64,000 bases of DNA from Chondrosia reniformis (Eukaryota > Porifera > Demospongiae > Chondrillida > Chondrillidae), in NCBI GenBank assembly GCA_947172415.1, contig OX359198.1, positions 5,053,401-5,117,400 of the forward strand, given 5' to 3'. The position numbers and the translations under genes were made by a program. The notes under the pieces were generated by a model. The model had not been told where the DNA came from, searched no databases, and saw nothing but the letters and a program-made list of their open reading frames with translations. Shown here piece by piece: positions 22,101 through 34,900 of the stretch. The first letter of the stretch is position 1. Each line of letters starts with the position of its first letter.

Positions 22101-25028
22101 CTAACATCGTCGTAGCTACACAGATATGACGGCAAGGATTTTTGGGAATCGGTAAAGAAGATTTGCTACAGGAAAGGAGAATATCTGCTTTCAGTAAACA
22201 GTTTTTGAATTATTTTAACTTTTAGCCAAAAAGTGGTAACTAGTAGCGGGTTAATGTTATAAACTGTACTGTATTTGTATGTCAACTGGGCTATTCTTAA
22301 ATAGAAGCTGGGTTCTCAAATATGTAGGCCAGGTTCTCTCAAATCAACAAACTGGGTCAAGATGTGAATGATCACGACATCCAACCAGTTTACACTGCAG
22401 TAGTGGTGCCAAGTGACAGTTCTACAATGTCTCTTTCAAGTGAGCGGCCATGAAGTGCATTATGGTGAAGATTAAGTAAATGACTGGTATGAAAATGGGT
22501 ACAGATGCTAAGATAATTATTTTATAGAAGCCAAGCTCAAACAGAGGTCAACAAGTACTTCGAGTTTAAAATACTCATGGGGCACCTGCCACCTCCAAAC
22601 TCAAACTACTTGCTGATTCGTAGATGTCTGGTTAACCAATTCCGGTCGTCACTAGAATACAATTAATTTCAAGGTTATATCTCGTAGAAAACGCTTTTGC
22701 ACAAGCTTTACGTACGTTGCATAGTATTAATAAAGGTGGTTTATACGTAAGTAAATCCTTTTTGTTAGTTCAACGTTTGACACAAAAGAAAGAGAAAGCT
22801 AATTTAAGTTTAGAAAGCGAAAGCCAATCGAGCGTCCACCATTTTGTTGACAGATATTTATACGTATATAGACAAGATTACGAAGCCATTATAAAACATA
22901 ATTTCTGAAAACCATATAGGGTTGCCTTTGGCGCCTCAAAAATGACTGGAACAAAATATAGGCTGTTAAATGTTGGTTTACAGCCTACAGCTACAGACCT
23001 TACCCTTTCGTTCTCTAACATATTGAAAACAAACTCAATGACAACATCATCTTCAAATCCTAGTAGTTCAGTGACTCTCCTGGTGACCCATGGCTTAACA
23101 GTGTCCAGGTTAACTTTACTCATGTCAACTTTCTTCTCAAGATTAGGTGCAAATCTCATTGACTTCATGAGTTTCTTCATTTTATTACCAAATCTTGCAT
23201 CTTGCTCAGTGTTTGTGCCCTAAAATATAAATAAGAAAGACATAAGTTATAATACACACACAAACACACATACGTACACACAGGGCTACATACAAATATG
23301 ATTACAGGATACAACAGTGTCACACTGATACATATCTTAGATTCAGGTGGTTCACTTTCAACATTTATGGGTGTCCAAAAATAGTTTTTAGCAACTCCTA
23401 TAGTAGCCAGGCTCATGGAAGCTCCTTGATAAATATATGACTACATATTACTAAAAACTGAATATTAGACACTCAAATTGCTGCAAGACGAGCCGGAAAA
23501 GAAAACGCATTCAAAACAGTTCAAAGAAATATTTATGAATGCATATTAAGATATACGTACAACTGCATCTCTATTTACACACTGTTAATCAGACATATAT
23601 ATAGCCTACGTAGCTACAGTTGTTATAGTACTTTCTAAAGATAAATTATTACTCAGCAATAAACCAATGAGAATGTATTGATCAGAATAAAAGAATAATC
23701 AATCAGATAGAAGTTCACCCATACATATTGACATGGATGAGAGTCAGTTTTAAAGCACAAATATTATTGCTCCCATCACGCAACGACTGACATGCATGTA
23801 GGTGCACACAAGCAAGTACAGGTTTAATATCTCTTCCAGTTCACTCATATTTGGAAATATGTTCTCTTTGTTTTTTTCAGTGAGTAAATATTGACATTTG
23901 ATAGAGACATAATAGCTGATTAATGACAACTTACCAACCACAAAATGTACGTAGATATACTACTATTATAGACTAGATTGAAAGAGAAGAGAAACTTCAT
24001 TAAAACAACTTCTAAATGCTCAGTATCTTAACATGAAACAATTCACACCAATCAAATTGACTGACTTAATTGGTCAGGACCAATAGCTTTACAAAGGTAC
24101 TTACAATAAATGGTGGCATAGGTACTGAAAGATGACATGTCAAATACACAAATAACACACCATTTTTCAATATGCTACATCGATTTTAGAGTAAAAGGCC
24201 TATAGGGAACTAAACCTAGTGAGAGCTTTGGATGAGGATACAAGAGATTTCTCCTTTTACTTCTATTTCTCCCTCCACTGGACCAGACAGCTGTTTCTGG
24301 GAAATCCATCCTTCATCAGTGACCCTGGGAGTCTTTGTATTCTTTTGATCTTTTGTGAATCCTTGGCTCTCTGCACTAAATCTAGGGGTCTTGTATACAC
24401 ATGTATGTACGTATGTACATCCACACGAGGCATCCACCTGCCGACCACCTCCTTAATACACATACTGCCCAATAGGGTGGCCTAAAGGTGACCCAATGAG
24501 AGATTAATTCCCTAATTTAAATACTAACTTTGAAACCTCATATTAATCTGCCTTATAATGAATCCAACCATAGTCAAAGTTAACCATAATTTGGGAAAAT
24601 GTTAAGTTTAGTTTCCTAAACTTGTTGATTCAACTTACAAGAAAAACAACTCCTGTATTCTAAAGTGTGTCCGCTCCAATAGTGTGTGCTGCTCATAATA
24701 TCCCATAATAGAGGGCTCATACATAACAACATAAAATTTAATGAAATAATTGTGGCTATCAGTTATGAGAGAATATTAACAACAAGTACAAGTACTCGCG
24801 AGTATATTACTAACTGGTAGAAACGTTTATTACAATCGAGACAGGAAAACTTAACTAATAAAATGACTGGTTAGCGTCCTTGGCTATTGGCAAACATACA
24901 GATGTACTACACTATATCCGCAACCATGACTGAATTACAATCTACATACACTCGAGTCATCTCATCAAAGTGAAACTTTTAAAAGGTCTTAAACTTACTC
25001 TGAAGAATCCTCCACCACCATCTGCCAT
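19160..25028 (-). CDS. SRRM1: SRRM1 orthologue: PWI-domain SR-related splicing coactivator
   Basis: Five minus-strand exons: 25028-24999 (MADGGGGFFR), 23219-23004, 21683-21569, 21455-19345 and 19246-19160. They sum to 2559 nt, 852 residues, open throughout. Exons 2 and 3 encode the PWI domain: KKVDMSKVNL, KPWVTRRVTELLGFEDDVVI (PWV instead of PWI near residue 53), then NLTGFLNGKNAR and ELWDLLLSAQE, a close match to SRRM1. Exon 4 is a long RS tail with two blocks of RRRSPSPRR-type repeats and ends in a Lys-rich run. The last exon (RLSEGSDVEKELRERALSSL) is inferred from a donor at KKKK|GTATAA and an acceptor ACTCTAG; without it the protein ends one codon later. Known family role: a nuclear exon-junction/splicing coactivator binding nucleic acid through PWI. 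The gene is single and apparently intact. Confidence 0.93.
19553..20045. repeat. Coding RS minisatellite of SRRM1 (C-terminal block)
   Basis: About 20 tandem units of mostly 24 bp (some 18-21) that read RRRSPSPR, RRRSPPPR or RRRSLSPR on the minus strand. Because units are multiples of 3, the plus strand also stays open in two frames (GDLLLGDG-type); those are shadows. Confidence 0.9.
20645..21010. repeat. Coding RS minisatellite of SRRM1 (N-terminal block)
   Basis: Diverged 24-36-bp repeats encode RRRSRSPRR, PPSPRRRSRSP and QRRQSRSPRR on the minus strand. It is less homogeneous than the 19553-20045 block, suggesting it is older. Confidence 0.85.
24185..24385 (+). repeat. Dispersed repeat family R1, copy 1
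   Basis: Contains GGAACTAAACCTAGTGAGAG, then GCTTTGGATGAGG, ACAGCTGTTTCTGGGAA and CCTTCATCAGTGACCCTGGGA. Related stretches at 25205-25330, 34680-34870 (reverse), 37185-37295 (reverse, part), 42325-42425 (part) and 46535-46685 share these blocks. Non-coding and in both orientations; probably a short non-autonomous element. This copy lies in SRRM1 intron 1. Confidence 0.75.
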
Positions 25029-25977
25029 TTTTAAGCCGCTGAAATTCAGCTATTGTATTAAGAAAAGTCAGCAAAGATAGCGAACGGCAGCCATTTATGA
25101 CCACGTGCCTCTCCTGAACTAATATCGCGATATATATAGTCCGTACTTCATAATCTAACACACCATTTTTCTTACATTCTACTCTACTTTACATCGATCT
25201 ACTTTATAGGAAACTAAACCAAGTGAGAGCTTTGGATGAGTTTTCTCCTTCTACGTGCTTCTCTTTAGCTATTTCTGGAAATTCCACCCTTCATTAGTGA
25301 CACCAAGAATCTTTGTTTACTTCATGATATTCTTGCATGTCATTTTGGCTAAAGATATTGTTTTCCTAGCATGTGTGATGTTAATTAACCTAACTACAGT
25401 GCTCATTAATTATAATTACAAAATTCTATAATCTGGTAAACTTCAAAAAAGACAAAATTAAGTTTGTCAATTAATTTTCTTCTTTAAAGCAGAGTTTCAA
25501 TTAGCAAACACTTCCCCCATAGGAAGCCATATATTCTTACACTCTGTAGCCTGTAGCAGCAAAGAGACCAGAGAGAGAGATATATTATTGTATGAACAAG
25601 TTATAGAGTTTTCTGAGTGATTTGACGTTTTTAAATGTGTTTCAGCCAATCCTTTGTCGAGAGATAAAGAATTGGTAGCTTGGTTACTCTAAAGAATTGC
25701 TACCCAGTGCTACTGATGAGGAGTGGTATTCTCCGAAAAGGCCTTATAGCACAGTGGTAAACTTGAGTTTATGACGATTTTTACTACGAATTAGATATAT
25801 TATTATTGTTCATTATTTACATGCTATAATGGTTGGTGTATTTTTTTCTATAGTACACACGATAATCAGATAACTGTAAGGGTCTGCCGTAGTTTAAGTT
25901 TTTAATGCTTGAGAAACTAAGAATTAATTTCAGTGAATTTAGAATTTTTAAAAAGTTTAAATGTGGCAATAATCATG
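25029..25977. other. SRRM1 upstream region and ALDH16A1 downstream region
   Basis: A short GC-richer stretch with ACCACGTGCC (about 25100) is the probable SRRM1 promoter. R1 repeat copy 2 lies at 25205-25330. A tRNA box-A-like TAGCACAGTGGTAAAC is at about 25745. The rest is AT-rich with no gene seen. Confidence 0.5.
25205..25330 (+). repeat. Dispersed repeat family R1, copy 2
   Basis: GGAAACTAAACCAAGTGAGA, GCTTTGGATGAG, TTTCTGGAAATTCCACCCTT and CATTAGTGACACC match copy 1 with gaps. Confidence 0.7.
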
Positions 25978-28900
25978 TCAACTAACTTGAATAAGGAATT
26001 CTTCACCTTGTCCCTGTTCTTTAGAGGTCCAGTCACGCCTCTCTCCATAATTTACCCAGGTTCTCTTAACGTTACAAGCACTAGTCTTTTCCACAAATTT
26101 GCTTCCCTCGGCACTCCCAAAATACCACATGCTTTCAACATCCTGTGAGCAAGGAGAATATATCATACCTGCATGTAATATACACCAATCCATACAACAG
26201 TTAAGAGTCCCTCATTATCTTTACATTGTACGGGTAATAGATTGTGATTTATCCAAATTACATGTATAAGTAAAACATTGCGGTTAAAAGAATGTGAAAT
26301 AAAGCTTAAGATGTACGGACTAGTATACAGAATCACTGAAGTGTCAAATCAATGGATTACAAATGCAGACAAAAACTCATAATTAATTAGACACATGCAT
26401 TTAATTCCCTGTATTTAGTACTTGCAATATACAGCAATCCATACACCAGTAAGAAGCTCATTGTATCAGCATTTAGTATGTCCCTTGTTCTCTGGCTAAA
26501 TCTAAGGGTCACATATACAGGAATGTGCCATTAATACCTGATGTTCAGTGAGGTACTTTGTCAGGTGATCTCTGTCTCCAGTTACAATGTTCACAACTCC
26601 ACCTGGGAGATCAGAAGTATCAAATACCTAGGAGGAAGACACAGAGAGTCTTTTTTGAGATACCACTTTAAACAATTTTACCCAACTTAGCAAAAGTAAT
26701 AGAATAGTAATAATGTGGCTATACATTTGTATGAATTATCAAAGTGATAGTCCAACCACAAGTAACTATAATCAGCCCTCAGATATCATAAAGAAGTAAT
26801 TGTTGGGAATCAAATCAAGGACAGCTGGTTATGACCACCAGTGCTCTGCCACCGAGCTACAGTTGCCATAGCAATGCTCCATTCGTGTTTCCCCTCCTTA
26901 TGCTAACTACAAAGCTGGCAATTAGTCACCATTCACACTGATTTCATTTATCAGGACAAGCTGATAATCTGAGACCCATCCCATTCCAGTAGGAGGGGCC
27001 ATTTTAACCAATTAGTCACTGGTCACCAAATAAACAAGAGAGCTAGGAATAAACAAAGTGATAAACAAACCACAAGTAATCTTTCTCAAATATTAGAAGC
27101 ATTAATGATGATTATTACACTATTGAATAGGATAAGCAAAAGTGACAATTAACTAAGAATGGAGGTGTTGTGCCTTTCTTCACTTGGTAGAGGTCAGTGG
27201 CAGACAGAGGATACTTCTGACTGGGCATAATGATGATTGTGTTTCCCCTAATGACTGCTGGAGCAAATAGTGATACAAATCCAAGCAAAGGACACTCATC
27301 CGGACAGGCGATCCCGACAACACCGACTGGTTCATGTATCCTAACAGTGCAGCCATAGAGGGTAGTCTCCTGAACAGATCCACCATATTTGTCAGCATAC
27401 GCTCCGTAATAGAAGAGCCGCTGAATAGAAGTGTCTACTTCATTCTTTGCCACCTCCAAGCTACATTCTGCGGAAAACAAGATGGCAACATGATAAAGCA
27501 TCAAACCAAGTGAGAATAATACTATGATGATAATATTACACAATAACGAACTGTGATTAGTGTTTATAGCTAGTCTCTTTGTAACAAAATTACCACTAAG
27601 CTAATTTTTTCTACAATGTATATTTTTGTAATTCACTGGGCTCCATGTAAAATAATCATATCGAGGTAAGTGGAGTTCCAGTTAATAAGGATACCTCATA
27701 CCCAAATAAGGTAGTCTTATATATAAGAAGATGAGCACACCAGTACCTTTAGTGTGAGATGATTACAACACAAGACATACATTGATGCAATACACTGATG
27801 TGTCAGAGTATGAACGTTGTCGTGGACTTACAGTATATTCATTGCCTACATAACACATGATAAGTCATTATAGTCCTCACCAGTCATGTCACTGATTCTC
27901 TTTGCTACCTCCTCTCTTCTTAGTTCCAAGTTCTCAGCAATGTAGTATACTATTTGTGCTCTGTTGTGTGCCGCCCTCTTGCCCCAACTACACATGCAGA
28001 ACAGTAACAGGATTCAAGCCTTCAGTTCATTATGAGAGTGTTTCAACACATGCAGAATTAAATGAACCTCTATATAAGGAAGAGACTCTATCATCTCTGT
28101 AGATATTACCAGGGGATTTTTCAAAATGGACGACATATACGTAAAATCAATGACTGAGGGAAATCATACATCATTGCATACGTACATCTATTACAACTCA
28201 AATACGCTCTGTTTGCCTATAACTCCTTCTTATTGTTGGGTATGACTCACACACTCACCCAGGGGCAGTCCTCACCACATCACACACACTCACCCAGGGG
28301 CAGCCCTCACCACATCACACACACTCACCCAGGGGCAGTCCTCACCACATCACACACACTCACCCAGGGGCAGTCCTCGCCACATCACACACTCACCCAG
28401 GGGCAGCCCTCACCACATCACACACTCACCCAGGGGCAGTCCTCGCCACATCACACACTCACCCAGGGGCAGCCCTCACCACATCACACACTCACCCAGG
28501 GGCAGCCCTCACCACATCACACACTCACCCAGGGGCAGCCCTCGCCACATCACACACTCACCCAGGGGCAGCCCTCACCACATCACACACTCACCCAGGG
28601 GCAGCCCTCACCACATCACACACTCACCCAGGGGCAGCCTTATGAGCTGCTTCCACTGCATCTCTGATGTCTTTTCTGCTACCTTCTCCAACTTGACCTA
28701 TGACCTTTCCACTCGGTGACACTACGTGGTGGGCATAAGGAGCATCGGGTCTTTTCTGAGCACCTCCAATGTACATCTTAATGGTGCGATCAATACTAGT
28801 ATCAGAAAAGGTATTAGATACAATAACAAGAAATTTGAGATAAGAAACAGTAGGGCTACCACGCCCCATCACCCTCAACAGTAGGGCTACCACGCCCCAT

Positions 28901-31900
28901 CACCCTCAACAGTAGGGCTACCACGCCCCATCACCCTCAACAGTAGGGCTACCACGCCCCATCACCCTCAACAGTAGGGCTACCACGCCCCATCACCCTC
29001 AACAGTAGGGCTACCACGCCCCATCACCCTCAACAGTAGGGCTACCACGCCCCATCACCCTCAACAGTAGGGCTACCTAAGTTACTGTATAAAGAACGGT
29101 AGAAGATTGAAACAAAGCTTGATTTCCCTAATGCTATTTATGTATACATAGTTTCCCTAATGCTGCCATTTGAAATAAAATGTATCTATGTATACATGTA
29201 CATACACATGAGTCAATAATACACACACATATATATTTGACAAGCATACAAACGGAAGTAGAAATGGGAAGCTGCAAAGTACGTAGGCCGGTGCACCATT
29301 GGTGCAGGAGGAGAGGAAGGTTTCTCACCTTGGCAGAGCTGTTCCTTCTAGGTTACCAACAGGAGGGTAGGTTTGTTGCTCAGCCTTAAGAGGATTAAGT
29401 GGTCTAGAGGCAACACTGGCTCCAAAGGAGTTTACTTTTTGCTCATCCACGACTGGTCTTGCTCTCTTCTGCCACTTTGGACGGACATACTCAAATAAAC
29501 CCTTGATTAGTAAGAAAGTCATAGAATGGAGTATTAAAGACGGACATACTCAAATAAACCCTTGATTAGTAAGAAAGTCATAGAATGGAGTATTAAAGAC
29601 GGACATACTCAAATAAACCCTTGATTAGTAAGAAAGTCATAGAATGAAGTATTAAAGACGGACATACTCAAATAAACCCTTGATTAGTAAGAAAGTCATA
29701 GAATAAAGTATTAAAGACGGACATACTCAAATAAACCCTTGATTAGTAAGAAAGTCATAGAATGGAGTATTAAAGACGGACATACTCAAATAAACCCTTG
29801 ATTAGTAAGAAAGTCATAGAATGGAGTATTAAAGACGGACATACTCAAATAAACCCTTGATTAGTAAGAAAGTCATAGAATGGAGTATTAAAGACGGACA
29901 TACTCAAATAAACCCTTGATTAGTAAGAAAGTCATAGAATGAAGTATTAAAGACGGATATACTCAAATAAACCCTTGATTAGTAAGAAAGTCATAGAATG
30001 GAGTATTAAAGTATAAACAGACAAACACAGAAACTGGGAAGATAAAATCAAGAAAGATACATATCTGAACAGACAAAATATAATTATAAATCAAAATAAA
30101 AACTTATATAGAAATATGTTTACTGTTTTGACACACTAAGCTTCAGATGTAAGAGATGCGCATTTCACAGTGATCACTCCTCCAACCTCCTTACCTCCTT
30201 TCCTCCATCCCTCCCAAATCCACTCTCCCTGTAGCCTCCAAAGCCAGCTGCAGCATCAAACAGATTGTGAGAGTTCACCCAACAAGCACCAGCTTTCAGA
30301 CTACACAACAGAACAGTATATATCAATACTGTAGCTATACATAGGAAAGAACATAAAAAGTAATAAGCATTCAGTGCTCTAGTTACATACATACGTACAT
30401 ACGTATATCACATTTCAGTGTTTCTTTCAGAGTATTTAGCAAGGGAGGACAAAATAATGATACTAGAAAAGAAGGGGGGCAAACATATAGTGTGGAATTG
30501 TCTATATAAATTTGTCATTTTCAAGGGGGGCACAAATTTTTCAAGGGGGGGGGGGATTGCCCCCTCTGCCCCTCCCTCCCCCCTTGAAAGTTGAAAGAAA
30601 CCCTACATTTAGTAATTCATGACTTTGTAACGTCCCACCTACATGCAATATGTACATATGCATACAGTTTACATACTATACAAGTAACCTCCCATTAATA
30701 TACTAGCAACTTCCTAATATATAATAATATATTAGTAACTTCCCATTAATATATAATATATAGTAAAAATAACTTCCTGTAAATCAATTAATAAGATGGC
30801 AGACGACTGTTTTCCCTCACCAGATAGCCACTTCCATTGCAAGATTCATATTCTCAGTCCAAACACTGGATCCTAATCCAAATTTGGTGTTATTGGCCAA
30901 TGAGATTGCTTCCTTGGGCGTCCTGAATGTCAGCACTGTCAGGACTGGTCCAAATATCTAGTCAATAAGAGCAAGAAAACAATGCCTTAATATCTTTTGG
31001 TGACTCTAGAACAAACACTCATTATAAACTGAAGGAGAACGCTACATTGAAGGATATTTTACAGCAATTTTTAGCTACTATTTATCAGATATTTATCTCC
31101 ATGTATTAATACAAATAAACATTAGAAGTACCAATGATTGTAAATTTATAACATACATAGATTTACGTGTATATACTGTACATACCATTCCTACTTAAGG
31201 TTAGTGCGCCCAAACACAGAAGTGTATGGTTAAGTTACTTAAATTTCAGTATATATGCAACTTCTGTATGATTAGCCTTATCATATAATCAGTGTCTTGT
31301 TTCGATACTTTTTGCAGATGTATTAGTGAACACTGCCATTACTACTTCTAACATCATTTTTGTAAATGTTTTTTATTTACTTTGTATATATACAGCCACT
31401 ATTTATTTCAATATTGTATCATTGAAAATATGCTTATTTTAGTTGATTTTCTTCAAGGGACTTTTAAGGGAGATAGTACTGGAGACATATAATACTGGAA
31501 ATACATTTACATACAATTTAAGAAAGCTACCAATGACAAACACATAGAAGTACATGATTAATTATATGCTACAGTACATGTACAGTATATACAGTACATG
31601 TACAGTATATACGTAGTACATGCTTAGGCATATACTGTATATACAATATATACATCGGAGACATACGTCAGTGACAAAGAGGGAGAGCCAAGTAGTGTGA
31701 CAAATGTTCTACCGACCTCCTCCTGTACAACTGTGGATACAGGTTGCACGTTGGTGATCATGGTGGGAGGGTAGTAGCAGCCGGTGGAAGGGATGCAGGC
31801 ACAACACTGATACACCTCAGCCCCTTCCTCCTTGGCTTTCTGAATGTACTCCTCTACAGTCTTCCTCTGCGATGGGTCCACAATGGCTCCCATGTCAATA

Positions 31901-34900
31901 CTCTTATCCAGGGAATCTCCTGTGTATTAGAAGGAGATATGCATAATATGATAATAATAGCATTGTTATATACTATCACAATGGAGAAATTTAAATAAAC
32001 AATGGAGCTACCTGCCCGAGGAGGACACCTAACTAGTACAGCTACCTGCCTGAGGAGGTCACCTAACTAGTACAGCTACCTGCCTGAGGAGGACACCTAA
32101 CTAGTACAGCTACCTGCCTGAGGAGGACAGCTACCTGCCTGAGGAGGACACCTAACTAGTACAGCTACCTGCCTGAGGAGGACACATAACTAGTACAGCT
32201 ACCTGCCTGAGGAGGACAGCTACCTGCCTGAGGAGGACACCTAACTAGTACAGCTTACCTAGTCTTAGATGGGTCATTCTTTCCTTTATCTTTGCCACCA
32301 TTTTATCTGCAACTGTGTCTTGTACAAGTAGTCTAGATCCAGCACTACAAACCTAATTAACATAATGAGGTAGAGTGCATTAAGGCTTCTATATGTGTCT
32401 GCTACAGAACACATTATACAGCACACACATAAATGCAGGGTCATATTCTAATTTATTAGCCTTATGGAAAGTTATTAGTTAAGTGCCCTAACTCAAATTG
32501 GTCAAGTCCATTAGTGCAGCAGTGTTCAGTTCAATAAGAGCATTGGCAATCAAACCCTTTGAACAGTTGGAAGTTAAGCATTCTGACATTGATAAAATAT
32601 TCATTATTAATCCATGCTACAACAGTGAATTACAGTGGGACTTCTCTTTAACAGACTTCCCAAATGGGAGAGCCTCTCTATATGTGTACAATTTATAGTC
32701 CTGTCTGTATAGCTCGGGCCACTATTTAATGAATAAGTGTACCAGAAGTGCAGAAACTATCTATTCTGCATTGCGAACATGCTTTTAAGTCTCTAGCCAC
32801 AAAGTTAATATATTTATAACTCTATAATGATAATACAAAATCTATTTCTATAGTTGCAGTAAGTTAGTATCTTCTACTTCATTTAATCACAACCAGATGA
32901 CCCAAACTTCACCCTTTCTTTAATTTATTCCCTAACTCATATGTATGTATATATACATTTTATCAATCAAGTTATTTAAATATCTACATAAATGTTTAAT
33001 ACTCAATCACATTTCCTGTAAATTATGTTATAGTTTTTAAGTTTTTGTACAAAAGTCACCCTAATCCTTTCTTGTAAATGGACATTTAGGCCTTTTAATC
33101 ACTTTATTCATTCATCTCGCATAATTATTTCATCTATTTGACCATCAGTCCCTTCTTTCATCTCCTCACTAAATATTACACTGTCTAGAATAATAGGCTA
33201 GAGGTCTCCCCAGTTAAAAATAAGACACTTGAATACTTGAATATGTGGAGTACAAAGTTCGGGGCAAGCTAAGTGCCAGTTACAGCAGCTTTCCTTTGAG
33301 AAGTGTGTCTTGTACTATATGGGTTCCTTGGCTGATTAACTGCAATTATTTTACAAGCATAAACCTCTGTGATGAGGAAATCTCCACACTAAGAATTGAT
33401 TATGTATCCCAAAGATACTGCTATAGGGAGATTCCATGGGATGCGTTTGGTTGTAACCTAATGAATCTTTAGAATGGCTTGTATTTGGTTGTAACCTAAT
33501 GAATCTTTAGACTGGCTTGCGTTTGGTTGTAACCTAATGAATCTTTAGACTGGCTTGCATTTGGTTGTAACCTAATGAATCTTTAGACTGGCTTGTATTT
33601 GGTTGTAACCTAATGAATCTTTAGACTGGCTTCCATTTGGTTGTAACCTAATGAATCTTTAGACTGGCTTGCGTTTGGTTGTAACCTAATGAATCTTTAG
33701 ACTGGCTTGTATTTAATGAATTGGTTATTTTATATTAAAAGACTTTATTTCAGCAGCTAAACTTGTTCCTATCCACACTCCAGTAAGTACTCTGCCATTG
33801 AGCTACGATTACCACATGCAGCAATACTTTAGTGGGCCTATCACTGATACACTAAACTGCTTGTTCATAACCAACTGTCCCAGGTTCAATTTCTGGCAAT
33901 TGCCTCTTCCATATTTTCCCTGTTTGACTGTAATCACATGTGGTTTTATTATCAATTTGATTGCTTGTACATATAACCTCATTTGTGGTCATCCAGTAGT
34001 GTACAGCTCACATGTGTTGTGTATACGCTAACCTGTCCCTGGTTGAACCAGATGGCGTCCACGACTCCCTCCACTGCACTGTCCATATCGGCACTGTCAA
34101 ACACAATAATGGGTGACTTTCCTCCCAGCTCGAGGGATATCTTCTTTCCAGTACCAGCCACAGCTCTCCTAAGGATCTGTCCAACCTACTCATACATAGA
34201 ATGAAACAGTAATAGAAATATATACGTACATACGTACCATATTGAATATGGATATAATTCATTGCTAAAGAAAGAAGACCTCAGGGTCAAAGCATCCAAG
34301 TTTCTGTTTCTTTGAAGTGTTGCTGATGCTCAAATATACACCTCGATGTACTGGTACTCAATTAAGTAACCTTGGAAATGACTAGCCTACACATACGTAC
34401 ATACGTACAAGTGCAAGTATTCTATTACATAACCTTGGAAATAGCTAACTTATCCAAAGTACACATTACTCCTTAGCATAGGAGTATGAATCTTAACAGG
34501 ACCACTAGTATAGAACACAGCAAAGATGAAACTGACGCTATTCAGCTCAAGAACTCTTAAGGCACAAAATGTTCTACAGCATATGCATTTCTGTCACTAA
34601 CAAGTAACTAACATACTCTCAAGAGTATACCAATAGTCTTAATGAGCTATATACGTATGTAGGATTTACATATGTATATAGCCAAGGACTTAGAAAAGAT
34701 CAAAAAGAACACAAAGATTCCTAGAGTCACTGATGAAGGGTGCAATTCCCAGAAACAGTTGCCTGGCCCAGTGGAGAAGAAAAGAAGAAGAAGGAGAAAA
34801 CTCTTGGATCCTCGTTCAAAAGCTCTCACTAGCTATAGGCCTTTACTCTAAAGTTTATAGATGTAGCATGTTGAAAAAGGGTGTGTCAGATAATTCTTAT

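Noticed and set aside
22717..22908. 63-codon plus-strand frame in SRRM1 intron 2
   Set aside because: No recognised domain and it lies wholly in an intron. I cannot exclude a small nested gene but have no support.
26801..26868. Functional tRNA-Met gene
   Set aside because: Box A and a CAT triplet are there, but acceptor and T stems do not pair and box B is degraded.
28233..28667. Plus-strand 144-codon PHHTLTQGQ frame
   Set aside because: Product of the donor-copying minisatellite in ALDH16A1 intron 10; a 33-bp unit keeps a frame open by chance.
32498..33472. Two open frames (66 and 75 codons) in ALDH16A1 intron 4
   Set aside because: Opposite strand to the gene, AT-rich, no domain. Probably chance or old repeat.
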